Origin: Scatophagus argus
Lineage: Eukaryota > Chordata > Actinopteri > Scatophagidae
DNA length: 64,000 bases
Direction of reading: 5' to 3'
Assembly (NCBI RefSeq): GCF_020382885.2
Contig: NC_058506.1
Span: 11,200,318-11,264,317, forward strand
The notes beneath the pieces were generated by a model. It had not been told where the DNA came from. It was given only the letters and a program-made list of their open reading frames with translations, and searched no databases. Position 1 is the stretch's first letter. Each line of letters opens with the position of its first letter. The translations under genes were made by a program, and so were the position numbers. This document shows positions 23,601-37,388 of this stretch, piece by piece.

Positions 23601-26600
23601 GTCCAGACTGAAATATGTCATCAATGAATGGATTGTCGTGAGAGTTTGTACAGATATTTGTGGTCCACAAAGGATGGACCTTCAGAACTTTGGTGATCCT
23701 GGACTTTTCCTTTCATGCCTCAGTGAGGTTCACATTTATGGTTTTTAGTGAAATGTCTCAAATACTACTGGACTCATGCAAGTTGTTTCAAATATCCATG
23801 TCTCATAGGAAGAATTATAAATACCTTGGTGATATATCTGCAAAGCTAATAAAATCTCCTTCATTGTACATTGACTATTTGTGCAGATTAGCAATTTTCA
23901 ACATACTAAACTAGCACAGTGAACATGTTAAATTGCTTAAAGTTCAACTAAAAGCTCTAAATACAGCATCACAAAGTCACTAACATAACTGTTGACTCTT
24001 AATGTGCATTCACTTCAGTTTGTCTGGCTGGCACCTCTAAAGCTCACCAGTTAACATGTTATTTTATGTGGGTTTAATCAAACCAAAGTATAAAAATTAG
24101 GAGTTTTATGGGTTTGTCTAACTATTTCTTGTGTGGTTGGAGAGACTTTCTGGAGTCTCTGCTGGTTGTCAAGTGGAAGTCAACGCTCCTGGTTAGTAAA
24201 TAGTCTGATACCTCCATTACACCGCAACTTAGAATTTATACATTTCAGTTTTTTACACCAGGCGTTCTGTTCCTCCTGTTTCCAGTCTTTATTCTGGCTG
24301 GCCAATAACTCTCAACAAGAAAGACATTAAGTATATTTACAGAAAGGTTACCAAGCAAACAAAAAACAGTTTCTTACTCTTGACCACTAAAGTGACAGTG
24401 ATTTCAGTTCCTCCCACTGCGTTGGAAGTGGAGCACCTGTACTCGCCGCTGTCTTGAGCCTCTCGTGTGTCTCTAACTGTCAGATTGGCCCACGCAGATG
24501 TTCGCAACAGTGTGTACTTAAAAGTGTCTTGGACGTCCACACCCTGATTGTTAAACCAGGTGATTTCATTGACAGGAAGGTAGTTGGCTCTCAGGTTGCA
24601 GGTGAGCTGAACATCACTTCCCTCATACACAGCCACAACTCTGCGCTGCGTCTGCAGTACAGGAGCCTCTACAAGTGAAAACATATGCATGAACCGATTA
24701 ACAAATCATATCTGCTATTCTGTTGTAAGGTGTGTCAGACATTGTGCACTGACCCAGTGTAAGCCTGCAGGTCTTGGTCTGGACCAGAAGGGGATGCTTA
24801 GCATGGCAGGTGTAGGGTTTCCCGTCCTGAGCTGTGCCATAGCGTAGGATCAATATGTTAGAATTTTCTTCCCCACTTTTGCCATGGCCACCCGGGCCCT
24901 CCCACCACACCAAGGCCTTTGGGGCCCCACCATCCCAGGAGCAGGAGAGCATCAGATATTCTTTGTTGTTTGTCACGAAGGCAAAACACACTGGCTCTGC
25001 AGGGGGAATATCTGGCAGAGGAGAAGAGGTTTAAGTGAGAGGTTTGGACAACTGTGAGCATATAAAACTTTTCTTTTTCACTTTCTCACATGTGCGTGCG
25101 CTGCATGCTGTCGGCTGTTTGAGTGCCAGGTGTGAGCCTGTGCATGTAAACAAGCTGTTGTTGGAAGTCAAGCCTTCGGTCGACAGCAAGATGGCAGTGT
25201 TGGTTGATGGATTTGTTTGCTGCCCTGTGTCATCTTCGTCGTATCCCACTTGCTGCAGGTCTCCGGTCCACTGGAGGGAGGGGGAGGGGAATCCACCGGG
25301 CCAGGAGCAGAGCAATCTGAGAGAAGTGTGATTCAGAGCCGGCTCCATAGAACAGGAGGGTGAGCCATCAGGTGGGTCTGTGGGGATAAGATACACCTTG
25401 ATGAGGTAGTAATGCACAAAGTAGAGGCTACAGAATGTGTGCCTTTGGGGTAATAGTCTTCAGGGATTTGGGTATGAATCATCTTAGTAAAAACTGCAGA
25501 AATAAAAATACGCTATTCATTAAATATGTTGGGTGAAACTCAGCAAAAGAGTGGAATGTCATTGTTAGTACTACAATGTCTAACTTTTCAAATGTGGCAT
25601 GTCTAGCTCTCTGGGGTGATGTACTCTTTTAGATCATTGGTGACTAATAAAAGAGCATTGACTCAGCAAAATCAAACAAGAGAGCAGAATGACAAGCACT
25701 TGGCTTTCTAGCCAATCAACACTTGCCATGGCTGTGACATCACAGCAAGGTACCTGCCAGAGAGTCCCATCACCTTCCCAGACGGCTCGAACAGGAGAGC
25801 AGGTCAGCAGCACTTCCACACTCTGCTGTGGTGTGTTGGCGTGTATGTGTATGAGTTCATGGTAAGGAGCTTTAAATATGAGGTGATGTAGTGAAAGGAG
25901 GAAGAATGTTTGAAACAGAAGAAATGAAGGAGGTTTAGAAATTCCTGAAAACAGGAATAGGTTTAATTGGAAGTTAAACAATCAAAGAGTTATATTTAGG
26001 CAGGAGGTTCGGTTTTAATAAAGATTTTTATTGAAAGGACTGAGTTGAGAGGTTTATAGAAGAGGACTGATGGTATGGTCCAAGGTCAGAGATCAGACTC
26101 ACAGTAGACAGTCAGGCTGATGGTTTTTTTGGAGCGGGTGTTGAGGTAGGTGTTCTGCGCCAAGCAGGCATAGTCGCCAGTGTGCATGCGTAGGATCTTG
26201 GTGATGGTGAACTGTGGCCCGGTGTAGACCTGGGAGTTGTTGTAGAACCAGACGTATTGACTGGCTGGGTTGGACTGGGCTTGACATAGTAAAGAAACAG
26301 TCTCTCTCTCCAAGGCTGAATATCCCCTCTCCGTCAAACTGTATGGAGTCACATCTATCTGAGGAATGTCTGGGCCAACTGAAGAGAAAGGACATGAGCG
26401 CATTCAAAATATGAAGGACAGCTTAATCACACAGCACAGAAACCTTATATTAGTCCTTAAGAATTTAAATTTAAAGCAAGACGCTTCATTTGGATTTGTG
26501 CATCTGGTCACTTGGTGAAAGGGAGTCCACTCTTTCCACTCTTTCTTGGCTCTTCTCTTTAGCTGCTAAAAGCTCCGTTATATCCACCAGCTTGTTGCTG

Positions 26601-29580
26601 ATTTGTCTGCTTTTTCTTGGGCTTTCAAAGCTTTCAAAGTTGTTGTTTTTTTTCGCTGATATCAGCTGCCTGTTGCGGCTGAAATGTTGCTTTGAGAGTG
26701 GTGAGAGTGAGCTAAGCAGACAAGTTATGGTCCTGACAGTTAAATAATGAACCGAAACTGGCTATAGATGTTCATAAAGCTGAACTGAGCTACAGGGTCA
26801 GGATACACCAGTAGGCTGATGATGTTGACTGTTGACAAATCAGCAGATCAGCTTCAACTGGCATAAGTCTGAAACTCTCCTCCTCTCTCAGTGTCAATCA
26901 AATCTGACCAACATCCACACAGTCATGATGAAATAGCTAGATGAATTTATTATTATAGAGGTTTAAAGCTTAGGCTTAAGGTGCTTTAAATTAGAAATGA
27001 GCCATAGTGAATGGTGAAGAAATGTGGAGGGTTTTTTGGATTTTAGATCTTTTAAAGAGTCCAAAAACAAAGTTTGTTTTAAAAGGTTACCCGGTCGTGA
27101 CCTCAGTGTCCTGGCAGGTTTTAGAAATACAAGCCAAAGCAGAAACAATGCAACATGTTTTTCAAATGAAAACGAAATCAAATGAAATGAAATTAACGGA
27201 TATTTTAGGTCTAGATACCTGAACAACAGCTGACCTATGACCAAAACTTGAGTCAGCGTATATTTGTCAAAATCATTATTCATGATATGGTGATATTTTT
27301 TCTGAGTGGGACAAATGCTGAAGATGCATATCCTCTCAATTTATTGTTTACTCACACATGAAACGCCAAAGACCATAATGACCATAAAGTCATGCTCATC
27401 TCCACTTCCTGTATATTATTAATAGTATTATTTAATTTCACAAAATAAAACAAAAATAAGCGTCTCGAAAAACTTCTGCCTTGTACAGAAGTATCTGCTG
27501 ATTTTAGCAAACCCAAATCCTACTCAAAACCTCCAAATGTACTCACAGATGGTGTCCAGCCACAGCCGGCTGGAGCTCTCGCTGTTGACGGCGTTGCTGG
27601 CCACGCAGCGGTACCAGCCGGTGTGGTTGCGGTTGACGTCGGTCACGTTAATAAGGCTGGTGTTGCCCTGTGCGAAAACCGTGATGTTTCCGTTGCGGGT
27701 TTCATGTTTCCACACGTAATGGATTGGTCCAGTTCCGTTTTCCAGATTGCAACGCATCCACATGGTAGATCCTTCCACTGGGGATGCATCACTCATCAGG
27801 AGGTAAGGTTTACTGACAGGAACTGCAGTCAGGACCAAAGTCACACATGTTGATGTTTTTACAAAGACAATAACCCCTGTATGAACTATTATACACCATA
27901 AAATATTCTTAAAACGTATGATGACTGACAAATAAGAGTTTGTAATTACATGTTGTTTTATGTAGACAAATAAAAATTAGCATCAGTGAAATTCTGCAAG
28001 GTTTTCATCCTGTGCAATAATTCGAACATCCAATATAATAGTGAAACACTGACAGGGAACTGTCAGTAAAATACTGTAAGTAAATTGTGTTGATAACACA
28101 TACTTTCACTTAGGTAAGGATTTAAATGCAGGATGGGGGGGGGGGAGTAATTGAGTATTTCATGCAATATTTTGTTTACTTAATTAGATGATCTGAATAC
28201 CTGTTCCACTCACAATTCTTTGTACACATGACAGTCATAATTCCTTCAGCGTTTTCAGATTTTTGAACATTGGTGTTGGCCTCAGATATCTAGTATCAGC
28301 TGAGGCTCAAGGTGGAGCTCAAGGGTCAAGGGAAGGAGAAGCTGAGTCCCTTCATGTGTCAGAGTGCAGGATGTCTCACCTCTGACAGTCAGGTGCACGT
28401 AGTAGTAGTACACTTTGGGCTCCTGTTCTATGTCATAGAAGGCCTGGCAGGTGAACAGGCCGTGTGCAGCCAGAGGCAGGTTCTCGATGCTCACAGCTGC
28501 GCTGTTTGAGATCACCGTCAGCTGTCCGAGGCTCTCGGCCAGCTTCTGGATCTTCGTCCCTTTGCCCAAATCATAGACCACAGCTTTTATAGCTTCAGTA
28601 CCAGGCTTGGTGAAGCTCCATATGTACATGTCAGGTAAGGTGGGACCGCACTCGAGGATCACCGCTTTGCCCACCACTCCATACACACTGGTGTCCCGGT
28701 ACACCACCTCCCAGTTCTGATTAATCTCCACCGCTGGAGGAGGAGAGGTTACACAGACATGCATGCAAATGTGTGAAGGAAAAGGAGATGGTGGTGTCAT
28801 GTGCCCTGGCAGTGTTCGGTTACAGGATTGATGACACTGTAAGTTTCAGACACACTGTGATGGTTTAATAAGGGGTTCCAAAACAGATAATCGGCTCAGT
28901 CAAATTATATTTCTAACTATATTCAACTTATAAACCTTCTTTTGCCAGCCGAGCTAATCACAGGCCACATGGCCTACAGTGAGGATGATATGGTTGAAAT
29001 AAATGCCACAATACTGGTGTGAATATTTTCTTATTGATAGTTATATTCCATTTTGTGCAAATTACATTTCTCTGTTTACCAGACTAAAAGGTAAAAACAA
29101 AAGGATACCACAATTTACCGCTCTCGTGTATCGTGGTTATAAATTTAAGTGATCGGTATCAAACATTTTGTATGTGTGATGTGTTTTATAATATACAAAA
29201 TAAATTGATATATAGGTTGTTGTGAAACTGCTCTGTCAAATGTATCTGCTGCGCTATACCACTATTGACTGATTTTACTGAAGAATTTTTGCTCAGCCCT
29301 GTTAGCAGTTCTCTTATGTTGAACATTGTTTCATTGCTCTATGTACTATATATATATACATGGTTGTAATGACAATAAAAAAACTCCTTGACTTTGACTT
29401 AATGTGTCTCAGTATATTCACCAGAATATATTCAAATCATGTGATGTAGAAAATATATTTTTGACTGCAGCTCAGATGAGTGTAAATGAACCCAAAGACA
29501 CTGGACTCACCATATGTTGTCAAAGTGACCAGACTGGTAGGTAGAAACAGAAAGGCCAGCCCTAACAGTTGGGCCACCAT
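20663..29580 (-). CDS. vsig10l2: V-set and Ig domain-containing protein 10-like 2
   Basis: Single-pass cell-surface Ig-superfamily protein of unknown function. Exons from the 5' side: 29511-29580 (signal peptide MVAQLLGLAFLFLP), 28380-28733 (V-type Ig), 27547-27822 (Ig), 26103-26378 (Ig), 25774-25869 (partial Ig strands, less sure), 25090-25377 (Ig), 24754-25011 (Ig), 24378-24668 (Ig), 23184-23537 (fibronectin III), 22070-22192 (transmembrane segment AVIGAAIGGMLFAAIVTALL, then basic RNRNNN), 21949-21973, 21718-21818 (acidic tail), 20663-20808 (last). All extracellular domain exons have phase 1 ends. The chain sums to 885 aa. The exon at 21718-21818 needs either a GC donor (ccag|gcaaga), an upstream GT donor, or termination at the in-frame stop at 21677. 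The name rests on domain order and on linkage to chek1, as on human 11q24; another VSIG10-like member is possible. Confidence 0.8.
29240..29400 (+). repeat. LINE-like 3' tail
   Basis: The sequence 'aatgacaataaaaaaactccttgactttgactt' at 29367-29399 is a typical teleost LINE/SINE 3' terminus. It lies in the first intron of vsig10l2. No reading frame is retained. Confidence 0.45.
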
Positions 29581-29599
29581 GGTATCATGATGATCCTGA

Positions 29600-32500
29600 G
29601 TCCAACCACCTCTTTACTCCAAAAAGTTAAGTAGAGATAATCAAAAGGTAAAGCCTCTGAATCACAAAAACTGACTCTTGTTGCCTTCCTTCAGCTGGAT
29701 TTCTTCTTTTCCTCTCTCCGACCCAGAAGTTTCTTGGAGAATCCAGTTGCAGGCACTGACTTCATTAGACTGAGAGTAGGAAGGTACGGAGGGTCACTAA
29801 ACTGATTTGGGCTCAATTATTCATGCGTTTTTCCTTTCTCTCGATCCCTCTATCCATCTTTTTTTCTCCTGCTGGGTTAGAATAACACAGCGATACTAAG
29901 CTCATCTATTATACAAGACAGATGCATGGGCGGACAGGTTAGCCTCCCCCTCCACCACTCCACACACACACCTGCACATTAACTAATAGGGTCTAAACAT
30001 GAACATTCCTCCACTCATTCATGTTAATCTACTCTTAAGTCTTCTAATTCAACAATCAATACTAAAAATAATTTTCTTACGCTTCTTCCCATCTGTGGGG
30101 CGGGAAATGCTCATGAATACTTGAGGCTGATAAACATCTTTTCAGTCAGCTTAACAGTGGATGCACACAAACAAAGGGATGAAAAGCAGGGAATTAAAAA
30201 AGGGTTTATATCTTCTTAAATTTTCTTTGCCCTTTGTCTGTTTCAGTACAAGCTTAAGGGCAAAAGGTTCTTATGAGCTACAAAACAAGAAAAGTTTTAC
30301 ATTAATTTTGAGGGTGATGAGCTCAGCACATTATTTAATTTAGTTGCAGTTAGATCAGACTATATTGCCCTCAGCTTCTAGTCATTTTAGACAAGCTGTA
30401 AAATTAAAGGCTCCTGATTTTAATTTGAGAGGTCATGTGAGGGCCAGAGAGCAGAGTAAACTCTACTGATGGGATTAGGATTAAAATAGATTTAGAAATC
30501 TGACATTTCCCAACAATGGTCTGTGTTTCGTGCCGTGACTTTATCACTCTGTAGGCCACCATTTAAAGTTCAGTTGATGAGACACTGATCAATTATTCTT
30601 ATTTTTTTTAAGTATCTTAATGTGAAGAGAGAAAAGAGAGAAAGAGAAAATGTTAAGTGGAACCATGAGTGTGTAATGTGAGATGTGTGTCATGAATGAA
30701 TGCAGGACAGTGATCAGTTTCCCTGCTTTGGCACAGACAAGGACTGACAGGCAGCAGCTTAGTTTATCAACCTTATACAAAGGAAAATAACACATAAAGA
30801 AAAATATGATAACAGGTTTAAGATCAAGTCAAAAAGATGGCTCCTCTGTAGTTTTTATTTTGATTTATTTCACTTGAAAACCATAATATGAAGAGTTAAG
30901 CACCACTGTTTTATATTGACATGAATGTGCTGTATGTTGAATGTCATGCTTGTACTTTTTTTTGACATGTTATGCTTAATTCTCTTTGTATTTTGAAGAA
31001 GAAAAGAAAGAAGGACTTTATATAAAGAAGATGAAAAAGATGGAAAGCTCTGGAAGAAGCTCTGGCATGCTGAGCTGGCCACTGAAGCAGAGGCTGAACA
31101 TCAAGGCTGACAAGTCTGTGAACGCCTCATGAGAGTTGGACACAGTGGATCTGTAGATACTAGTTTGCTTGGAGAGTTGGGAATTCATTGTCAGGGATTT
31201 CATCAGCACACAAAAGGCAGCTTTAGACGCAAAGCAGCCTGGAACAATGAACATGTTAGAGTTTGTCCATTCTTGATTAAAAGCTCTGCTTTCACTGACT
31301 GCTCTTCTCTCTTCATTGCCATGCCTGCATGCTATGAGCTGAAAGACAGCTGAGTGGAACTGCACAATCAGGTGGGTTCATGACTATGATTGAAACCTTT
31401 TACATACAAGCTGTGATCCATTGTTAATGTAAAAATATACATATATTTGAAGCTCCCATTTTTGCTTCTATTTTTTTGGGTAATAGTGGCCAAACATATC
31501 AGTCCTTTAATTATTTATTGTTAAGCATTCAGGTTGAGGTTTCTATCAGAAGCATCCCGTAATGATGTCATCTGTCCTTTCTGCTTATTTAAGAAGTGAA
31601 TATGACAGAGAATATGCCTCCTTTTAAACAGGAGGCTGCATTGCAGAGAGCTAATTTCACCCCCAGAGTACATGTACATTGATAATTATTCAAATCTATA
31701 AAAAGATCACTGTAGTGAGCTATGTGATGTGATCTCATAACAAGGTCAGGGAGTAACAGATTATATTTAATAGGATTACAGTTTTCTGATCATAAAAATA
31801 TAACTCTGAATAATTAAGGCAATTAAAGTCTACAGACATGCAAGAATTTGCTTATTAGCCAATGATAAGTTAAAACTTTGACCTTCTGGAGAGGAAAACT
31901 CATCAATTCATCAAAAGACGTGAGATATTACAGTCTGGACCAAACTGGTGGTTTGATCAACAGAACAGCATTGCCATCCATCAAGTCAAATATATCTACC
32001 AGATAAGAGATGCCTCTGATAAGAGGAGGACCGACTGTTAAATAAAGAAAGAAGTAGAGTTTAACTTCGGTCACTGCTGACAAAGATTACATGATGATTT
32101 TTATTTAAATGCTAAAAATTCAAGGCTCAGCCAACAACCAGTGTCATTGAATACTAAAACCCACAGATACCACAAATAAAAACATCAATTTCATAAATCA
32201 ACAAAATATCTTCGGTACATAAAAATGTTCTTTTCTTTGCAAAGAAAAAACATACATGATACAAAATACAAGCACAATAAGACTGTTATATCAGAGCAGG
32301 AGGTAAAACCAACTGGTGAGGTCTGCTGTTCTGGGATAAGAGAAGTGGGCAACACAGATAAAATAGGAAAGTTTGATCATTTTTTGGTTTTGTCTTTTTT
32401 ATAGAAAAATGATACCATAGAGGATAAAGTAAAGGGTCACATCAGACATGGAGATATAATCCTATCCATTCAGCTGGAATTGTAATTCATCCATGCACTG

Positions 32501-32851
32501 TACATTTTTCCAATGGCAGTCAAGTCATCATTAACTGGACCGTCCTCTATCCTAAAACTTACACTTGCTGGCAAACATTTCAAATATGGTTCAATAATAT
32601 TCCCTTTTCAAAGAACACAATAAAAGACTGGGCAAAGGAGAGAATAAGAACATTTCAAAACTGTACTTAAGTCCAAAAACAAAAGCTGCATTGTCCATTG
32701 ACTTCCAGAGCCGTTCACAATGATGCAGACGGTGCAGAAACGCTGCCTGATAGTCCAGGGTTAAACAACAATCTCCTCTTAGGAAAGGTTCAGGTTTAAA
32801 TCAGGTTGTTTCATCTGAGGTCGCTGGAGAGATCTGAGTTTGTACCCGAGT
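29600..32851. other. Intergenic region and nectin1 3' UTR
   Basis: No coding exon chain was recognised between the vsig10l2 start and the nectin1 stop. Open frames at 30870-31365 are short, overlapping on both strands and lack splice-linked partners. The right part, up to the nectin1 stop at 32852, should include the nectin1 3' UTR; its polyadenylation site was not fixed. Confidence 0.5.
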
Positions 32852-35800
32852 TCAGACGTACTGCTCTTTGGGAAAAGTGTACGCCGCCACTCCCGGGGGA
32901 GGAGAGGACAATCCCTGTACCGAGGGGTATTTAAAGATGGCTGTGGTGTGTGAAGGAGGAGAGAAGGTGTTTTTTGATGTGGTGGTGCTGCCGCTGCTGC
33001 TGCTGCTGCTGGCTGCAGTGGTTGGTTGTGTGGACTGGTAGGGGTGCTGGGGCAGAAATGTGAGAGGGGGGTTGATGGGAGGGGAGTAGGGTTCTGGGTA
33101 GTCCTCCTTGTTACAGGCCAGTCTGTAGCTCACATAGTCTGCCGTGTTTGGAAGCTCTTCATAAAACCGTCCTGAATGCTGTGAACAAGTGAGAGACATG
33201 AGGACGTGTGGAAAAATAGATACAATACACTTCCTGTTGCTATTCAAGACATTATGTTTCATGAACCCCTTCCCCGTGTCCACAGTAACTGGTCTTTGAC
33301 ATGTGACCAAAACAAGTTCAAGAAGCTCAAATCTTTTTTTTTTTTGCTCCAAAGAAATTGCCACTACAATTTTACAAAATATGAGGAAACTAAATTCTTG
33401 TTTAAATGTTTGGCATGTAAATTACAAACACAACACATAGGTTACCTGGATTTCATCTCCAGGTCTTTTCCTTATGGGCTGGGACAATTTTCTGGATGGA
33501 GAGTCACTTCTGATCCAAGAGGGATAAAAGATATAGAGGACGTTAATGGTGGATACAAAGCATGTTGGGACATTAGAGGGACAGAAGGACTGTTTACTTA
33601 CGAGGAGTCATTTTTCCTGCTTCTTATTTTGAGCACCAGGACTGTGATAGTAATGCCCATGAGCACTCCAGCAGCCAGTAATAAGGCAATTACGCTGATG
33701 ACATCACCTGTTGCGATCTGCGGTAGTGGCTTCTCTACAGAGAAAACACACACACACAATAAACATTCTGACACATTACTCATTTGCAGTAGCAATAAAA
33801 AGTAAGTAGAACTGATCACTTCTTGCTTAAGAAGTGTAATTTAATAGAAATCCTTTAGAACTCTAAAACAATGTTAGCAACAGCAGCAGCAGCAGTAGAA
33901 GAAGATAAACATACCTATAATGCTGACCTCCACAGAGGCTGAACGTGTCCCGATGCTGTTGGTGGCATCACACACATAGGTGCCTTGCACGTCATATGTG
34001 ACAGGCCCTTTAAAAATAATTACGTTGTCTCGGATCTCAGTGTTGCTCGGTATGGTGCCATTAATCCTGTGGCATGTACAGAAATTAAAACTTAAGGGGT
34101 CCATGTACAACTTTTCAAAAGAACGCTAATATGCTTATTTCAACTGTGGTCTTTTGATTCAAGAGATACTAGGATAGTTATCAGCAACTTGACATCTTGA
34201 CAGCTATACTACAGTATATACCAACCATGAGACACATGCAAAATATTCAGTGACAGAGGCAAAAAAAAAATCCTATAAAACCGGGTAAAGTTGTTTACTC
34301 TTTTGTTACATTTTAAAGTGTATACCACTGTATGGTGGTAAAGCTGTGACAGTAAATTTGTGTCAAATTCAAACTAACAGAGTTGTACTCACAATCTCCA
34401 CTGATACAGAGAGACGGCAGGGTTGGCATCAGCCTGGCAGCTCAGTTGGACGTTCTCTCGGTTCAGATACCAGTTCCCATCAAACCCATCAACAGAAACA
34501 TCAGGCTCATCTGGTGCACACACAAACACATACAACAAACAGACATTTAACTTGTAATCAAACTAGTTCACTTTCTTATTGTCTAATTGTCACGTGTGAG
34601 AAAGACTTACACTGAATATCGAGTGTGACACTGTCAGTGAAGACCTCCTCGTTGTAGGTGGTGACACAGGTTAGCGTCTCCTTGTGCGTCTCTCTGCTGG
34701 GTACTAAAATGTAGTCGCTCTGAACGGTGAAAGTCCCGTCTGAGTTTCTGTACTCTCGGGTGCTCACTTCTCCCGGAACCCTCGTCTCCCACCTGTTCAC
34801 ATCAACGAGGAATCAGTGTAAACACAAAGAAATACATGGATGTATGGTGAGTTTTGTTTAGCCACACAAAAACACAACAACACACCTGATGGTACCAGGC
34901 GGTTTTCCATTGGCAGATAAACAGGTCGCCACAGGTGTTTTCAGATTGGATGAGCGAGCCACCAGAGTTGGTGTGGACAGGCTCATCTGAGTTGTTGGGC
35001 GAACTGAGGGAATAAAAATAAACAGAAGCATGGAGTTAATATGGCATACCTGCATATATACCTGCTTTGTTGAGCCAGTCCCAGCAGGGTACACCCTGGA
35101 CTTTTAGCCAGTCCATTGCAGGTCTTAATATGGCATTAGATTATTCTAAAACAAATAAAATATAGCATACCAATGTAAATGGTGCTGACATGTAAAACCC
35201 TTAACCTTTTTTAATCTACTATTTGCATTCAACAGCACATTACAAATAACGGTATAAAGTAAGAATTTCACTGCACTATTTGTTGTCTATGTTCATCCCA
35301 TGCAGCTAGGACTTCAAGTCCAAGAAATGTTTCGCTTTTTCATCAAAAACATACAACAGATGATATTTTTGGGTGCAGAAAACAACATGCAATATTTATA
35401 AATGTGTGAAAAGTTTATTCTTGACTGTGGAAATAGTATTTTGACAAAAAATAAAAACTAGTGCTTCAAAAATAGAACATTGCTAAAATAAGGACTATCT
35501 TTAATATGTTCTGTCATCTACAACAAAAACAATCCATCTATTTCACGTGAAGAACAGATCATCAAACATCTGTCTTACCGTAAACAGTGAGGTTTACAGT
35601 GTTTTCTCGGTTGCCAGCGGGAAACGTGGTGTATTCGCAGATGTATGTGGCCTCGTCAGAGAGGCGGAGTGAGGAGAAGGTGATGGTGGTGTCCTCAAGA
35701 GTCGGAGTCCGTCGCCTCACTGCCGCGTTCTTGAAGGCAACACGGTCCCTGTAGGGCGGGGCCACGGACACTCCCAGGGAAGGATTGGCAATTGCCACGT

Positions 35801-37350
35801 TCTGCTTAGTGCCATTCACCAGTTTCTGCCAGGTTACCTTGGCAAAGAAGGTTGGATGACATGTTAGACTGGTTGCTCCAAATTGTATTGGTCCTGCATG
35901 GGAAATTTAACCTCTGAGTTTCTTCCAGTGGCACATCTAATGCTTTTTATTTGTGGCATCTGTTCACCAAGAATGGCTGATATCAGGTTATGGCAGATCA
36001 TGTGTGGACTGGAAACCATTTCTCCTGCAGAAATCTACTGGTTGGTCTACTTGATTTCTCCTACAAAAGATTTCTTATTGCGACTTCATTCTTGAAGTGC
36101 AATAACTGCTTTTGGCCAATGAAAGTAAGTTCAGTATTCCCTGTCTTTTATCTCACCAACTAGTTACTACCTGAATCTGTCTGCTGTTTGTCACTGAGTA
36201 GGATGTACAGTGGGTTTTCAGAACTATTTTGCTGAAAATAGCTGTCTGCTGTAACCTTTTATCAAGCCAAGGGCAGATGGGTTCACCTTGTTTATGAGAT
36301 CAGTTATTCAGAAAGCTGAAAATAACCAAATTATTTCACTATTTTTGCTAATTATTCTGGAATTTGGAAACCATGTTGTGGATGTGAATGATTTTATTTC
36401 TGTGATTTGTATGTATTTGATGTTTTGCATACACTTGGTTGTGAAGCACATATAATCCACTTGTTCAGGCAGACGGCTGAATACCTGGGAGATTTTGACA
36501 GGCGGGGAGCTGTTGATGAACCGACAGCGGAGATCCACTTTTGAGCCAACAAACCCAGATTTCCCGTCATCCATTTCCACAGTCTGGCCATTTATTCCTG
36601 GAGGAGAAACACAAGAGTTTGAAAGGACCTACTTTCACCCATTCTGGAGACACACATACACAAATACACACATGTTGGCAGCACCAGACTGGCACACCCT
36701 AAGCTGTTCACAGTCAGCGCAGCATGTTGAGCTGATAAAGTGAGCTGAGCTGTCAAAGGTGATATATTTCAGCAGCGTGAGAGGTTAGCTGGGGTCAAAG
36801 GTTTTGGATTAGAGTGAGGTATAAATAAGCACGATTTGTTTGGTTACTGTTCCCACTGACTTACTGATCCCCTTTAACAAATCCACCGCAGAGCCACACC
36901 ACTTCCAGAGAGTACATGAGTCACGTGTGTTTATTTGTGTTTGTCAGATATAAAGCAGGTAACACAATGGTGGAATGTACTTTGTTTTCGTGTTTTCATC
37001 TCATTCAACTTTATACTTTGATTCCAGTACAGTTATTTGGAAGTATATTACTAATTACAATTTTTGCAATCCTGATGACCATTTGCTGTACAGCTGAAAT
37101 GGTTTGTTGACTGACACTGAAAATTAATGGCCAAATATTCGGAAAATTATTTAACTATAAGATTAAACACAGCTAAACTAAATATAGGATCTGAATACTT
37201 ATTCCGTTGCTGAAGTTCCATCATATTTAATATGCCAGCCTCATAGAAAATAAAATCTATGTTATTCAAGATGCAGAACAATGAACATAAGCTGAACAAT
37301 GCAACTCAGAACAATGGCTGTTTTCATTCTCATCATTCTCATACATGGTT

Positions 37351-37388
<38 letters not shown>

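Noticed and set aside
33206-33805. 199-codon plus-strand open frame
   Set aside because: It is antisense to the nectin1 transmembrane and cytoplasmic exons, which have phase-consistent splicing and a recognisable product.
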